The notes: generated by a model from the letters alone, not told the origin. A stretch of DNA of 10,418 nt from Deinococcus sp. (GCA_018260375.1 JAGLBF010000082.1:1-10418); one strand, 5' to 3'. Shown: positions 1-6,775, numbered from the stretch's first letter. Translations and numbers: made by a program.

Positions 1-53
1 GGAGCCGCAGGCGGCGCTTTTCCGACTGTGGTGGAATTTAGCGCAGTCCGTAT
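1..53 (+). repeat. Truncated copy of the 136-bp ATACGG-ended repeat (copy 1)
   Basis: This is the last 53 bases of the repeat family whose full copies lie at 1207-1342 and 4737-4872. It matches the full copy at 1207 except for one deleted G (GCGCAG instead of GCGGCAG near position 42). The window edge cuts it inside the internal GCCGC-AG-GCGGC palindrome. Its right end (CCGTAT) overlaps the last base of the hemB stop codon, read on the minus strand as TGATACGG. The copy at 10369 carries the same one-base deletion, so these two may form a sub-variant. Confidence 0.9.
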
Positions 54-1030
54 CAGCCCTCTTTGAGCCAGCGGGCGGCATCTAGTGCGTGGTAGGTCAT
101 AATCGCGTCGGCTCCAGCGCGTCTAAAGGCGGTGAGGGTTTCTAGCACCGTGCGGCGCTCATCAAGCATACCCAGCTGAGCGGCGGCCTTGAGCATGGCG
201 TATTCGCCGCTGACATTGTAGGCCACCAGCGGCAGGTCAAAGTGGTCGCGCACCACCCGCAGCACGTCCAGATAAGCCAGTGCAGGCTTAACCATCAGGT
301 AGTCGGCACCCTGCTCCACATCCAGCCTGGCTTCGTGCAGCGCTTCGCGGTACCCACCTGCAGGATCCATCTGATAGGTGGCGCGGTCGCCCACGCTGGG
401 CGTGCTGCCTGCTGCCTCGCGAAAAGGGCCGTAGTAGCCGCTGGCGTACTTGACAGCGTAGCTCATGATGGGAATGTGACCAAAGCTCTCTGTGTCTAGC
501 GCACTTCGCAGGGCGGCAATTTGCCCGTCCATCATGGCGCTGGGGGCCACCACATCGGCGCCAGCGCGGGCCTGAGCGACGGCCGTGGCTGCCAGCAGAG
601 GCAGGGTCGTGTCATTGTCCACCGTCCAATTTGGGCCGTCTTGCACCAGCACGCCGCAGTGTCCGTGATCGGTGTACTCGCACAGACACGTATCTGCCAT
701 AACCACCATCTGCGGAAACTGTGCTTTCACGGCTCGTATGGCACGCTGCACAATGCCCTCATCGGCGCGGGCTTGGCTGCCCACGGCGTCTTTGTGACTG
801 GGAATGCCGAACAAAATAATGTTGCCAATACCCAAATCTGCAGCTTCTTGTACTGTGGCCAGTAGCCCTGGCAGGTCGTGGCGCAGCACCCCTGGCATGG
901 TAGAAATAGTCTGGTTGCCCTCACCCTCATGTACAAAGAGCGGCAAGATAAACATATCGGCCCGCAGGTGGTGCTCACGGGTCAGTGCACGGAGAGCGGG
1001 GCTACGGCGAAGGCGGCGGGGTCTATCCAT
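53..1030 (-). CDS. hemB: Delta-aminolevulinic acid dehydratase (porphobilinogen synthase)
   Basis: HemB condenses two molecules of 5-aminolevulinate into porphobilinogen, the first common step of haem, sirohaem and cobalamin synthesis, in the cytoplasm. The protein has 325 residues, the normal family length. Visible motifs: the cysteine zinc site C115-L-C117 with C125 (DTCLCEYTDHGHCG), which points to a zinc-dependent enzyme; the two active-site lysines K194 (SYAVKYAS) and K248 (YLMVKPALAYLD); YNVSGEY at 271-277; and the conserved end GADAIMTYHA. The ATG at 1030 is supported by the family-like N terminus (RRLRRSPALR) and by a TANNNT hexamer 7 nt upstream. No Shine-Dalgarno sequence is visible. 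The gene appears monocistronic here. Its stop codon overlaps the end of a repeat by one base, but the protein ends in a normal-looking way (AARWLKEG), so function should be intact. Identity is secure from the motifs. Confidence 0.97.
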   Translation of the reverse strand: MDRPRRLRRSPALRALTREHHLRADMFILPLFVHEGEGNQTISTMPGVLRHDLPGLLATVQEAADLGIGNIILFGIPSHKDAVGSQARADEGIVQRAIRAVKAQFPQMVVMADTCLCEYTDHGHCGVLVQDGPNWTVDNDTTLPLLAATAVAQARAGADVVAPSAMMDGQIAALRSALDTESFGHIPIMSYAVKYASGYYGPFREAAGSTPSVGDRATYQMDPAGGYREALHEARLDVEQGADYLMVKPALAYLDVLRVVRDHFDLPLVAYNVSGEYAMLKAAAQLGMLDERRTVLETLTAFRRAGADAIMTYHALDAARWLKEG

Positions 1031-1037
1031 GCTGTAC

Positions 1038-1043
1038 AGGGTA
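1038..1043 (-). promoter_or_regulatory. -10-like hexamer TACCCT for hemB, leaderless layout
   Basis: On the minus strand TACCCT is followed by 7 nt (GTACAGC) and then the hemB ATG, so transcription would start at or next to the start codon. No convincing -35 box is visible. This is an inference from the recurring TANNNT-plus-6-to-8-nt pattern in this window and the known frequency of leaderless transcripts in Deinococcus. Confidence 0.5.
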
Positions 1044-1107
1044 GCGCGGTAGGGGCTTAGACGAATGTGGTTTGGGAAAGCTGAGGCCGGTCGCCCCTCA
1101 TCAGCTT

Positions 1108-1205
1108 ATACGGCTTCCGGTTACATCAGGTCGTTTCTGATTTAATGGGGGCGGATGTGAGTGGCAAAAGATGCGCGTTCCCTGATAGGCAAGCGCCGTC
1201 CGTAT
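1108..1205 (+). repeat. Degenerate older copy of the ATACGG-ended repeat (copy 2a)
   Basis: It starts ATACGG and ends CCGTAT like the full element. Its first 63 bases align without gaps to the first 63 bases of the copy at 1207 with 42 identical positions (my hand count). Its right half is shortened to about 35 bases and has lost the GCCGC-AG-GCGGC palindrome. The hairpin in the left half is still formable (about 1120-1130 with 1136-1146) although several paired positions have changed. It lies in the same orientation as the full copy beside it, one base away. Confidence 0.75.
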
Positions 1206-1206
1206 A

Positions 1207-1342
1207 ATACGGATTCCGATTGATTTGGCGTACTTCCGAATCAATCCGAGCGGATGCGAGTGGGAACAGCATACGGACTGCGCGGTATGGAGCCGCAGGC
1301 GGCGCTTTTCCGACTGTGGTGGAATTTAGCGGCAGTCCGTAT
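1207..1342 (+). repeat. Full-length 136-bp non-autonomous repeat (copy 2b)
   Basis: A complete element from ATACGG to CCGTAT. The left module (1207-1270) carries an 11-bp hairpin stem, 1218-1228 pairing with 1236-1246, around a 7-nt loop. The right module (1271-1342) is flanked by an 11-bp perfect inverted repeat, ATACGGACTGC and GCAGTCCGTAT, and contains GCCGC-AG-GCGGC followed by GCTTTT. It has no coding capacity. It differs from the reverse complement of 4737-4872 at only 3 of 136 positions by my count, so spread was recent. It resembles the small non-coding repeats of Deinococcus or a MITE; no matching transposase is in the window. Confidence 0.93.
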
Positions 1343-1375
1343 GAGGCGGCTAAACGCTCAAGCGTTGTGTGTCTT

Positions 1376-1399
1376 AACCAGCGCCTCAACCAGCGCCTC
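1376..1399. repeat. Tandem 12-bp direct repeat, two units
   Basis: AACCAGCGCCTC occurs twice in a row (1376-1387 and 1388-1399), just beyond the dtd stop codon. It may be a simple slippage product. No function is evident. Confidence 0.7.
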
Positions 1400-1412
1400 A
1401 AGCCTATGACTT

Positions 1413-1850
1413 TTACAGTTCCAGCTGTATCGTGACAGGCCCGTCATTGACCAGGGCAATCACCATGTGTGCGCCAAATACGCCTTCTTCTACCCGCAGG
1501 CCCAGGGCGCGTAGGGCCACGTTAAACTCCGCATACAGGCTGCGTGCCAGTTCAGGCGGGGCAGCCTGGGTATAGCTGGGGCGGTTGCCGCGTGAGGTAT
1601 CGGCAAACAGCGTAAACTGCGAGATGCTGAGCACCGCGCCACCAACATCTTGCACTGACAGATTCATTTTGCCTGCGCTGTCATTAAAAATACGCATTTT
1701 GGCTACCTTGGCGGCGAGCTGATGCGCTGTTGCCGTGGTGTCGTCTGGCCCTACGCCTAGCAGTACCAACAGCCCCGCGTCTATGGCGCCTGTGGTGCGG
1801 CCCTCCACCTGACAACGGGCCTGTGTGACCCGCTGAATGACGGCCCGCAT
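1413..1850 (-). CDS. dtd: D-aminoacyl-tRNA deacylase
   Basis: Dtd hydrolyses the ester bond between D-amino acids (and glycine mischarged on tRNA-Ala) and tRNA, so that these residues do not enter or block translation; it acts as a cytoplasmic homodimer. The protein has 145 residues, the usual length. It starts with the family N terminus MRAVIQRVTQA, has the catalytic-pocket SQFTL motif at residues 77-81 (SISQFTLFAD), and ends with the Gly-cisPro motif NDGPVT at 135-140 (G137-P138), which enforces chiral selectivity. The start ATG lies one base after the stop of the upstream DUF1844 gene (TGAGATG). The two are therefore almost certainly co-transcribed, and translation is probably coupled; no strong ribosome binding site of its own is visible. 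Identity is secure. Confidence 0.96.
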   Translation of the reverse strand: MRAVIQRVTQARCQVEGRTTGAIDAGLLVLLGVGPDDTTATAHQLAAKVAKMRIFNDSAGKMNLSVQDVGGAVLSISQFTLFADTSRGNRPSYTQAAPPELARSLYAEFNVALRALGLRVEEGVFGAHMVIALVNDGPVTIQLEL

Positions 1851-1851
1851 C

Positions 1852-2181
1852 TCAGTTAACCTGGTTTTGTGCTTCAGCAGGTTCAGTTATATCTGTGTTG
1901 CTTGTATCTGTGTCGCCTGTATCTATGTCACTCAGGCGACCGCGCAGGCTTGCTACTGCGTCACCCAGTACCTGTGATTCGGTGAGGTCAAGGTTGCCAC
2001 GTGTCTTTTCGGCGAGCATGCTGAGCAGCCTCAGCGACCGCTCGGCGGTGTGACGGGCGCGCTGCGGGCTGAGCAAGCCGTCGCGCTGGGCACTTGCAGA
2101 AGCTGCGTTGAGGTCGCCCAGGGCCGCCTCTGCGGTGGCCTGAAGTGAGTGAACCAGTCCTAAAAATTCGGAGTTAGCCAT
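1852..2181 (-). CDS. DUF1844 domain protein, first gene of an operon with dtd
   Basis: The 109-residue protein MANSEFLGLVHSLQ... matches the DUF1844 layout: an N-terminal FLGLVHSLQATAEAALG helix (residues 6-22), then RSLRLLSMLAEKTRGNL (48-64), corresponding to the conserved 'L..LaeKTkGNL' core, then a helix ending in ASLRGRL (77-83). The molecular role of DUF1844 is not known to me. The C-terminal tail (about 84-109) is acidic, rich in Asp and Thr, looks disordered, and is encoded by a 15-bp tandem repeat. The frame stays open upstream to 2319, but I chose the ATG at 2181 because the domain begins there and a TATCAT hexamer lies 6 nt upstream; the longer version would read through tandem-repeat DNA. 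The stop is one base from the dtd start. There are no membrane segments or signal peptide. Confidence 0.75.
   Translation of the reverse strand: MANSEFLGLVHSLQATAEAALGDLNAASASAQRDGLLSPQRARHTAERSLRLLSMLAEKTRGNLDLTESQVLGDAVASLRGRLSDIDTGDTDTSNTDITEPAEAQNQVN
1891..1935 (-). repeat. 15-bp tandem repeat, three units, inside the DUF1844 gene
   Basis: Three adjacent 15-bp units (1891-1905, 1906-1920, 1921-1935; consensus near ATCTGTGTCGCCTGT on the plus strand) encode five-residue steps in the Asp/Thr-rich tail (DIDTG-DTDTS-NTDIT). The unit length is a multiple of three, so gain or loss of a unit would keep the frame. Confidence 0.75.
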
Positions 2182-2187
2182 TGAGGG

Positions 2188-2193
2188 ATGATA
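2188..2193 (-). promoter_or_regulatory. -10-like hexamer TATCAT for the DUF1844-dtd operon
   Basis: On the minus strand TATCAT is followed by CCCTCA (6 nt) and the ATG at 2181. This spacing suggests a leaderless transcript and supports the shorter start. No clear -35 box is visible. Confidence 0.5.
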
Positions 2194-2225
2194 GAGGAAG
2201 GGCGGGACAGAAGGTAGATGGTGGA

Positions 2226-2285
2226 CGGCGCTGGTTAATACGGCGCTGATTACTATAGTGCTGGTTAGGGCGGTGTTGGCCTGTT
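2226..2285. repeat. Degenerate 15-bp tandem repeat between the divergent DUF1844 and recG starts
   Basis: Units at 2226-2240 (CGGCGCTGGTTAATA), 2241-2255 (CGGCGCTGATTACTA) and 2256-2270 (TAGTGCTGGTTAGGG) are clearly related; 2271-2285 (CGGTGTTGGCCTGTT) is weaker. The array lies between the two promoters, at about -70 to -115 relative to the recG start. It could be a regulator binding array or a neutral slippage tract; the sequence alone does not decide. Confidence 0.6.
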
Positions 2286-2339
2286 GCGGCCGCTGTGCTT
2301 CAGGCAATCCATCACCCATTAGCCCGCCTCATTCACCTG

Positions 2340-2345
2340 TACACT
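2340..2345 (+). promoter_or_regulatory. -10-like hexamer TACACT for recG, leaderless layout
   Basis: TACACT is followed by GACCTC (6 nt) and the GTG at 2352. The same hexamer precedes the gene at 8801 and the Nif3-like gene. No ribosome binding site precedes this GTG. No good -35 element is visible. Confidence 0.5.
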
Positions 2346-2351
2346 GACCTC

Positions 2352-4721
2352 GTGGCAACCTTGCAAGAACTTCAAGACAAGTTGCGCCGCCCGCTACAGC
2401 TAGAACAGCAGCGCGGCTACAGCAACCGCGCCGTGTCGGGCGGGCTAGAAAAGCTGCTAGCGGGGCCACTGGCAAGTCCATTTCCCAAAGTACGTGAAGC
2501 CCTGCGCGGCTATGACAGCCTGGCTGCCCCCGAACGCCAACAGGCGCTGGAGGCGGCTCTGGCACTGTTGCAACCTGCTGCCCCTACACCGGACTCGCCC
2601 ACCTCTGCACCGCTGAATGTCAAGCGGGGGGCGTTGCCCGCACCCGCCAGTAGCGCCCCCCACACTGCTCCCCCCAAAAGGAAGCCGGATACGCCCCTGG
2701 CCCAGCTAGACTGGGGACACGGCGGCCTAAAAAAGCTGCACGGCTTGGGCCTGCACACCCTGCGCGACTTGCTTCACCATTACCCGCGCCGCCACGAGGA
2801 CAGGCGCGCTTTGCCCAGCCTCAGCGACATCGAAGACGGGCAGAAAGCCACCGTATCGGGCGTGGTGGTTGCTAAGAATCGCCGCGTGCCCAGAGCGGGC
2901 CTGCTGATTTTGGAAGTCACGCTGCAAACGGCCAGCGGCGAGCGGGTCAAGGCCACCTGGTTTAACCAGCCCTGGGTTGAAAACAACCTGAAAGAAGGCC
3001 AAAAACTGATTCTTACGGGCCGCGTCAAACGCTTTGGCCGCAACGCTCAGCTTGGTGTAGAGCACATGGAAACGCTTGAGGGTGGGAGCAACAGCCTCAG
3101 CACAGGGCGCATTGTAGGCGTGTATGACAGCAAAGACGGCACCAGCCAGGACTTTTTGCGCAAGGCGGCCTTGAACGCCCTGAGCAGCTGGGACGGCGGT
3201 GATTACCTGCCTGCCCACTGGCGACAAAAGTACGCCCTCACCGACTTGGCAGACGCGCTTCACGGCATTCATTTTGCACACGACGAAGCGCACCTTACCC
3301 GTGCCGAGGGCCGTTTGCGCTTTGACGAGTACCTCTTTTTAGAGCTGCGTATGCTCTTACAAGGCGAGGACGCGGTGTTGCAGGGCAAGCGCTTTGGGGC
3401 CACTGACCGCGACATGCAGACCTTTGAAGCCTCGCTCCCTTTTGCCTTTACCGCAGCGCAGCGGCGGGTACTCTACGAAATCGCTGACGACATGCGCCGC
3501 GATACCCAGATGGCCCGCTTGGTACAAGGCGACGTAGGCAGTGGCAAAACGGCGGTAGCGGCCTGTGCACTCTTTTTGGCGGTACAAGACGGCTACCAGG
3601 GAGCGCTGATGGCCCCCACCGAAATCCTGGCGCGGCAGCACTTTAGCAACCTGCAATCTTACCTCGCACCTCACGGCATTCGCGTGGGCCTGCTGATTGG
3701 CGCGCTGACCCCCAAGCAAAAGCTGGAGATGCAGGCCACCATCCAAAACGGTCTGGTAGACGTGGTGGTGGGTACGCAAGCGCTTATTCAGGAAAATGTA
3801 GGTTGGAATAATTTGGGCCTGGCTGTGGTCGATGAAGAGCACCGCTTTGGGGTAACGCAGCGCCGTAAACTCCTGGCAAGCCGCCCTGATGTGCTGGTGA
3901 TGTCTGCCACGCCCATACCGCGCAGCCTGGCGCTGACCGCTTACGGTGACTTGGAGCTGAGCATCATCGACGAACTGCCCCCAGGCCGCACGCCCGTAGA
4001 AACCAAGCTGCTGCAAGATACCCACCGCACCCAGGCGTACGGCTTTGTCATGACGCAACTTCGTGAAGGGCGACAGGCCTTTGTGGTTACGGCGCTGATC
4101 GACGAAAATGAAAACTTAGAACTCCTCGCCGCCACCCAACTGGCTGAAGACCTGCGCGTTATTTTGCCCGAAGCACGCATAGAGTTGCTGCACGGTAAAA
4201 TGCCTGCCTCCGAAAAAGACCAGATTATGGAGCGGTTTCGTGCCCATGAATTTGATATTTTGGTGTCTACCACGGTGATTGAGGTGGGTGTCGACGTACC
4301 CAACGCTTCGGTGATGGTGATAGAAAACGCCGAGCGCTTTGGCCTCAGCCAGTTGCACCAGCTTCGCGGGCGGGTGGGGCGTGGCAGTGCCAAAAGTTAC
4401 TGCCTGTTGATAGCAGGCGAACATTCCCAAAAGACCCGCAAACGCCTGAAAATTATTGAGGGCAGCACCGACGGCTTTGTTATTGCCGAGGCCGACCTCA
4501 GGCTGCGCGGCCCAGGTGAACTGCGCGGCACCCGCCAAAGCGGTATCCCCGACCTCAAGCTCGGCGACTTGGTCAATGACGTGGCGATTATTGAGCAGGC
4601 TCGCGAACTCGCCAAGTACATCCTGTCGCACGACCCTATCCTCAGCCACCCGCGCCTGAGCGGGCTGCGGGCCGAGTTGCAAGCCCGCAGCGCTCAGGTG
4701 GCCTACCGTGAGGTGATTTGA
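2352..4721 (+). CDS. recG: ATP-dependent DNA helicase RecG
   Basis: RecG is a superfamily 2 double-stranded DNA translocase that reverses stalled replication forks and remodels D-loops and Holliday junctions. With the GTG start at 2352 it has 789 residues, longer than E. coli RecG (693). The extra length is an N-terminal extension (about residues 1-120) with a Pro/Ala-rich linker. Then come the wedge and OB-fold region (about 126-245), Walker A GDVGSGKT (393-400), DEEHRFG (494-500), motif III SATPIPR (518-524), LLHGKM (612-617), STTVIEVGVDVPNA (639-652), motif VI QLHQLRGRVGR (667-677) and the TRG-type RGPGELRGTRQSG segment near 719-731. Starts upstream, such as the GTG at 2295, are in frame but lack support; the TACACT box 6 nt before 2352 favours this start. 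It converges on recN with only a repeat between. The gene is intact and identity is certain; the start is probable. Confidence 0.96.
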   Translation: MATLQELQDKLRRPLQLEQQRGYSNRAVSGGLEKLLAGPLASPFPKVREALRGYDSLAAPERQQALEAALALLQPAAPTPDSPTSAPLNVKRGALPAPASSAPHTAPPKRKPDTPLAQLDWGHGGLKKLHGLGLHTLRDLLHHYPRRHEDRRALPSLSDIEDGQKATVSGVVVAKNRRVPRAGLLILEVTLQTASGERVKATWFNQPWVENNLKEGQKLILTGRVKRFGRNAQLGVEHMETLEGGSNSLSTGRIVGVYDSKDGTSQDFLRKAALNALSSWDGGDYLPAHWRQKYALTDLADALHGIHFAHDEAHLTRAEGRLRFDEYLFLELRMLLQGEDAVLQGKRFGATDRDMQTFEASLPFAFTAAQRRVLYEIADDMRRDTQMARLVQGDVGSGKTAVAACALFLAVQDGYQGALMAPTEILARQHFSNLQSYLAPHGIRVGLLIGALTPKQKLEMQATIQNGLVDVVVGTQALIQENVGWNNLGLAVVDEEHRFGVTQRRKLLASRPDVLVMSATPIPRSLALTAYGDLELSIIDELPPGRTPVETKLLQDTHRTQAYGFVMTQLREGRQAFVVTALIDENENLELLAATQLAEDLRVILPEARIELLHGKMPASEKDQIMERFRAHEFDILVSTTVIEVGVDVPNASVMVIENAERFGLSQLHQLRGRVGRGSAKSYCLLIAGEHSQKTRKRLKIIEGSTDGFVIAEADLRLRGPGELRGTRQSGIPDLKLGDLVNDVAIIEQARELAKYILSHDPILSHPRLSGLRAELQARSAQVAYREVI

Positions 4722-4736
4722 TGCGGGTTCCGAGTC

Positions 4737-4872
4737 ATACGGACTGCCGCTAAATCCCACCACAGTCGGAAAAGCGCCGCCTGCGGCTCCATACCGCGCA
4801 GTCCGTATGCTGTTCCCACTCGCATCCGCCCTGATTGATTCGGAAGTACGCCAAATCAATCGGAATCCGTAT
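4737..4872 (-). repeat. Full-length 136-bp non-autonomous repeat between recG and recN (copy 3)
   Basis: This is the reverse complement of the 1207-1342 element with 3 differences in 136 bases by my count. It fills almost the whole gap between the convergent recG and recN, lying 15 bases after the recG stop and 23 bases before the recN stop. It is flanked by GAGTC (4732-4736) and CAGTC (4873-4877), which agree at 4 of 5 positions and may be a target-site duplication. With its 11-bp inverted ends and internal hairpins, its transcript could fold strongly and might end transcription from both sides; that role is inference. Confidence 0.93.
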
Positions 4873-4895
4873 CAGTCAGGTTCTTGTTGATAGGC

Positions 4896-6569
4896 TCACT
4901 TGCCGCCCGCCGACTTCTTCTTGCGCTTGCTCCCTGCTGCCGCTGCCGACAGCAACTCCTGGGCGTGGCTCAGGGCCGCTTCAGAGGTGTTGCCGCTGAG
5001 CATACGTGCTATCTCTTGCAAGCGCTCTTCGGGTGCCAATAGACGGACGCGGCTGACGGTGCGGCCTCCTTCTATCAGTTTTTCTACCTTGTAGTGCCAG
5101 TCGGCACGGGCGGCAATTTGGGCCAGGTGAGTCACCACCAACACCTGTTTGCCGCGTGCCAGGGCCGCGAGTTGGGCCGCTACTGCCAGGGCCGCCGCAC
5201 CGCCGATGCCCGCATCCACCTCATCAAAGACTACGCTGGGGGTCGCTGCGCCCAGCACGGTGCTGATGGCCAGCATGACCCGCGACAGCTCGCCGCCTGA
5301 GGCCGCCAGCGCCAGGTCACTGAGGTCTTCGCCGGGGTTAGCACTGAAAAGCAAGCGCGGGTCGTCTAGCCCGTGTGGGCCGAGTTTGTCACCCGGTCGC
5401 AGCTCAAAGCTGAGGCGGGCGTGGGGCATACCCAGTTCGCGGATAACGTCAAGCAGTTGCTCAGCTAGGATCGGGGCGACCTTCTGGCGGGCAGTACGCA
5501 GTGCCAGAGCTGCTGTGCGCGCCGATTGCTCTAGTACACGGACTTCCTGTTGCAAGGTATCCGCGTCTTGTTCATCGCCTTCTAGGGCCGCCAGTTCTTC
5601 TCCGGCTTGCACCTGAAACGCCAGTACGTCCGCTACCGTAGCGCCGTATTTGCTTTGCAACCGGTTGATCAGGGTCAGCCGTTCTTCCAAGCGGCCCAAT
5701 TCTTCAGGATCAGGGGCGCGGTCTTCGGCAAGCTGGGCCAGTTCGTTGGCAACGGCTTGTACGCTGTCTAGGGCGTTTTGTAGCTCGCTTTGCAGTTGCT
5801 CGGCAGTGTCGTCATACCGCGCTGGTATGTTGAGGGCGCGAATCGCCTCACCCATCAGTCCCAGCGCCGTCATCTCACCCTCGCTGAGCAGCTGTAGCGC
5901 GTGGGCGGCACCCTGGGCAATGGCTTCTACGTTGCTCAGGCGCTTGAGGTCTTGTTGTAGAGGTTCTTCTTCACCCTCTTGCAAGTCTGCTTCTGCCAGT
6001 TCTTTAACCTGAAAACGCAGCAAATCAAGCGCCCGCACGCGCTGCTGCTCGGCGGCCCGCAACTGCTCTAGGCGCTCGCGGGCAGCCGTGTACTGGCGGT
6101 AAGAGGCGGTGTACTGCGCGGCGACCCCGCCGACTTGGATGTCCACTTGGGCATCTAACAGTTGGCGCTGGTTGGCAGCGGATAGCAGGCTGTGTGCGCT
6201 GTGCTGCCAGTGAATAGTCAGGCGCTCAGTGACACGCTCGCCCAGTTCGCGCAGAGATACCACCTCGCCGTCAAGCCGCGCCGTAGATCGCCCCGCGTCA
6301 GTGAGGCGGCGTGAGGCGCTGTCTTCGTCCCAAAATGCCGTGACCAGTAGCTCATGTTCGCCGCTGCGTATCAGGTCGTTGTTGCTGCGCCCGCCCAGCA
6401 GCAACCCCAACGCGTCCACAATGATGCTTTTGCCCGCGCCCGTCTCGCCCGTAAAGGCTACGAAGCCTGCTGGCAGGTCTAATTCCAGGCGATCTATGGT
6501 CGCTAGGTGGCGGATTTCCAGCCGTGTCAGTCGGGTGCTGGAGATAGAAGGCTGACTTGCTAAATTCAC
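4896..6569 (-). CDS. recN: DNA repair protein RecN (SMC-like ATPase)
   Basis: RecN is an SMC-family ATPase that acts early in double-strand-break repair, tethering broken DNA ends and aiding RecA-dependent recombination. From the GTG at 6569 the protein has 557 residues (E. coli RecN has 553). Visible parts: RLEIRHLATIDRLELDL start, Walker A GETGAGKS (41-48), a coiled-coil middle rich in Glu, Leu and Gln (about 155-370), ABC signature SGGELSR (424-430), Walker B with DE at 449-450 (VVFDEVDAGIGG), and the H-loop VTHLAQ (H481). The tail is lysine rich (GSKRKKKS). The segment usually written IHGQH reads IHWQH here (about residues 119-123). The frame is open to an ATG at 6620, but GTG 6569 is preferred because TAAACT lies 7 nt upstream and the extra 17 residues look unlike the family. 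A segment near the start (SQPSISSTR) may be flexible. Confidence 0.95.
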   Translation of the reverse strand: MNLASQPSISSTRLTRLEIRHLATIDRLELDLPAGFVAFTGETGAGKSIIVDALGLLLGGRSNNDLIRSGEHELLVTAFWDEDSASRRLTDAGRSTARLDGEVVSLRELGERVTERLTIHWQHSAHSLLSAANQRQLLDAQVDIQVGGVAAQYTASYRQYTAARERLEQLRAAEQQRVRALDLLRFQVKELAEADLQEGEEEPLQQDLKRLSNVEAIAQGAAHALQLLSEGEMTALGLMGEAIRALNIPARYDDTAEQLQSELQNALDSVQAVANELAQLAEDRAPDPEELGRLEERLTLINRLQSKYGATVADVLAFQVQAGEELAALEGDEQDADTLQQEVRVLEQSARTAALALRTARQKVAPILAEQLLDVIRELGMPHARLSFELRPGDKLGPHGLDDPRLLFSANPGEDLSDLALAASGGELSRVMLAISTVLGAATPSVVFDEVDAGIGGAAALAVAAQLAALARGKQVLVVTHLAQIAARADWHYKVEKLIEGGRTVSRVRLLAPEERLQEIARMLSGNTSEAALSHAQELLSAAAAGSKRKKKSAGGK

Positions 6570-6576
6570 ACCTGGC

Positions 6577-6582
6577 AGTTTA
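6577..6582 (-). promoter_or_regulatory. -10-like hexamer TAAACT for recN, leaderless layout
   Basis: On the minus strand TAAACT is followed by GCCAGGT (7 nt) and the GTG at 6569. This decides the recN start. The CAGG within the spacer is too close to the GTG to be a normal ribosome binding site. I found no radiation/desiccation response palindrome here. Confidence 0.5.
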
Positions 6583-6775
6583 GCGCACAACGTAATACAG
6601 TAACTGATGGTAAACAGCATTCAGGTGAGATGAAGCAAGGGTGGCTGGGTGGTGCCTGCTCCGCTTTTTTATAAATCAGCGCCTGGTATCAACCTGAGTC
6701 ACAATACCTTGCGCTAGCTCACGTTATTAAAGCTTGCTTTATCTGCTCACCGCCCACTGGTCAGGCTGGGGCCGC

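Larger units (their letters stand above)
1031..1412. other. Gene-free region between hemB and dtd, filled mostly by repeats
   Basis: This 382-bp stretch holds the hemB promoter, a degenerate repeat (1108-1205), a full repeat (1207-1342), a small inverted repeat AACGCT-CA-AGCGTT (1353-1366) and two tandem 12-bp units (1376-1399). The short open frames crossing it are read from repeat sequence; the frame starting at 1220 has the same translated start as a frame inside the 4737-4872 repeat, so neither is a gene. The small inverted repeat lies downstream of dtd (minus strand) but has no clear T tract, so it is at best a weak terminator candidate. Confidence 0.7.

Noticed and set aside
1353..1366. 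AACGCT-CA-AGCGTT hairpin as terminator of dtd
   Set aside because: The two-base loop is too tight, the stem is short, and no clear T tract follows on the minus strand.
1126..1435. Open frames across the repeats on both strands, including one whose translated start is shared with a frame in the 4737-4872 repeat
   Set aside because: The shared protein start is produced by the repeat DNA itself, and downstream sequence diverges at once. There are no start signals, so these are artefacts of the element.
1891..2285. 15-bp tandem units considered as a CRISPR-like array
   Set aside because: The units are contiguous with no spacers, too short, and one set is coding.
3357..4058. A 233-codon minus-strand frame inside recG, and a similar frame at 2727-3293
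   Set aside because: They lie wholly opposite a gene with complete helicase motifs, and their products are unlike any family I know.
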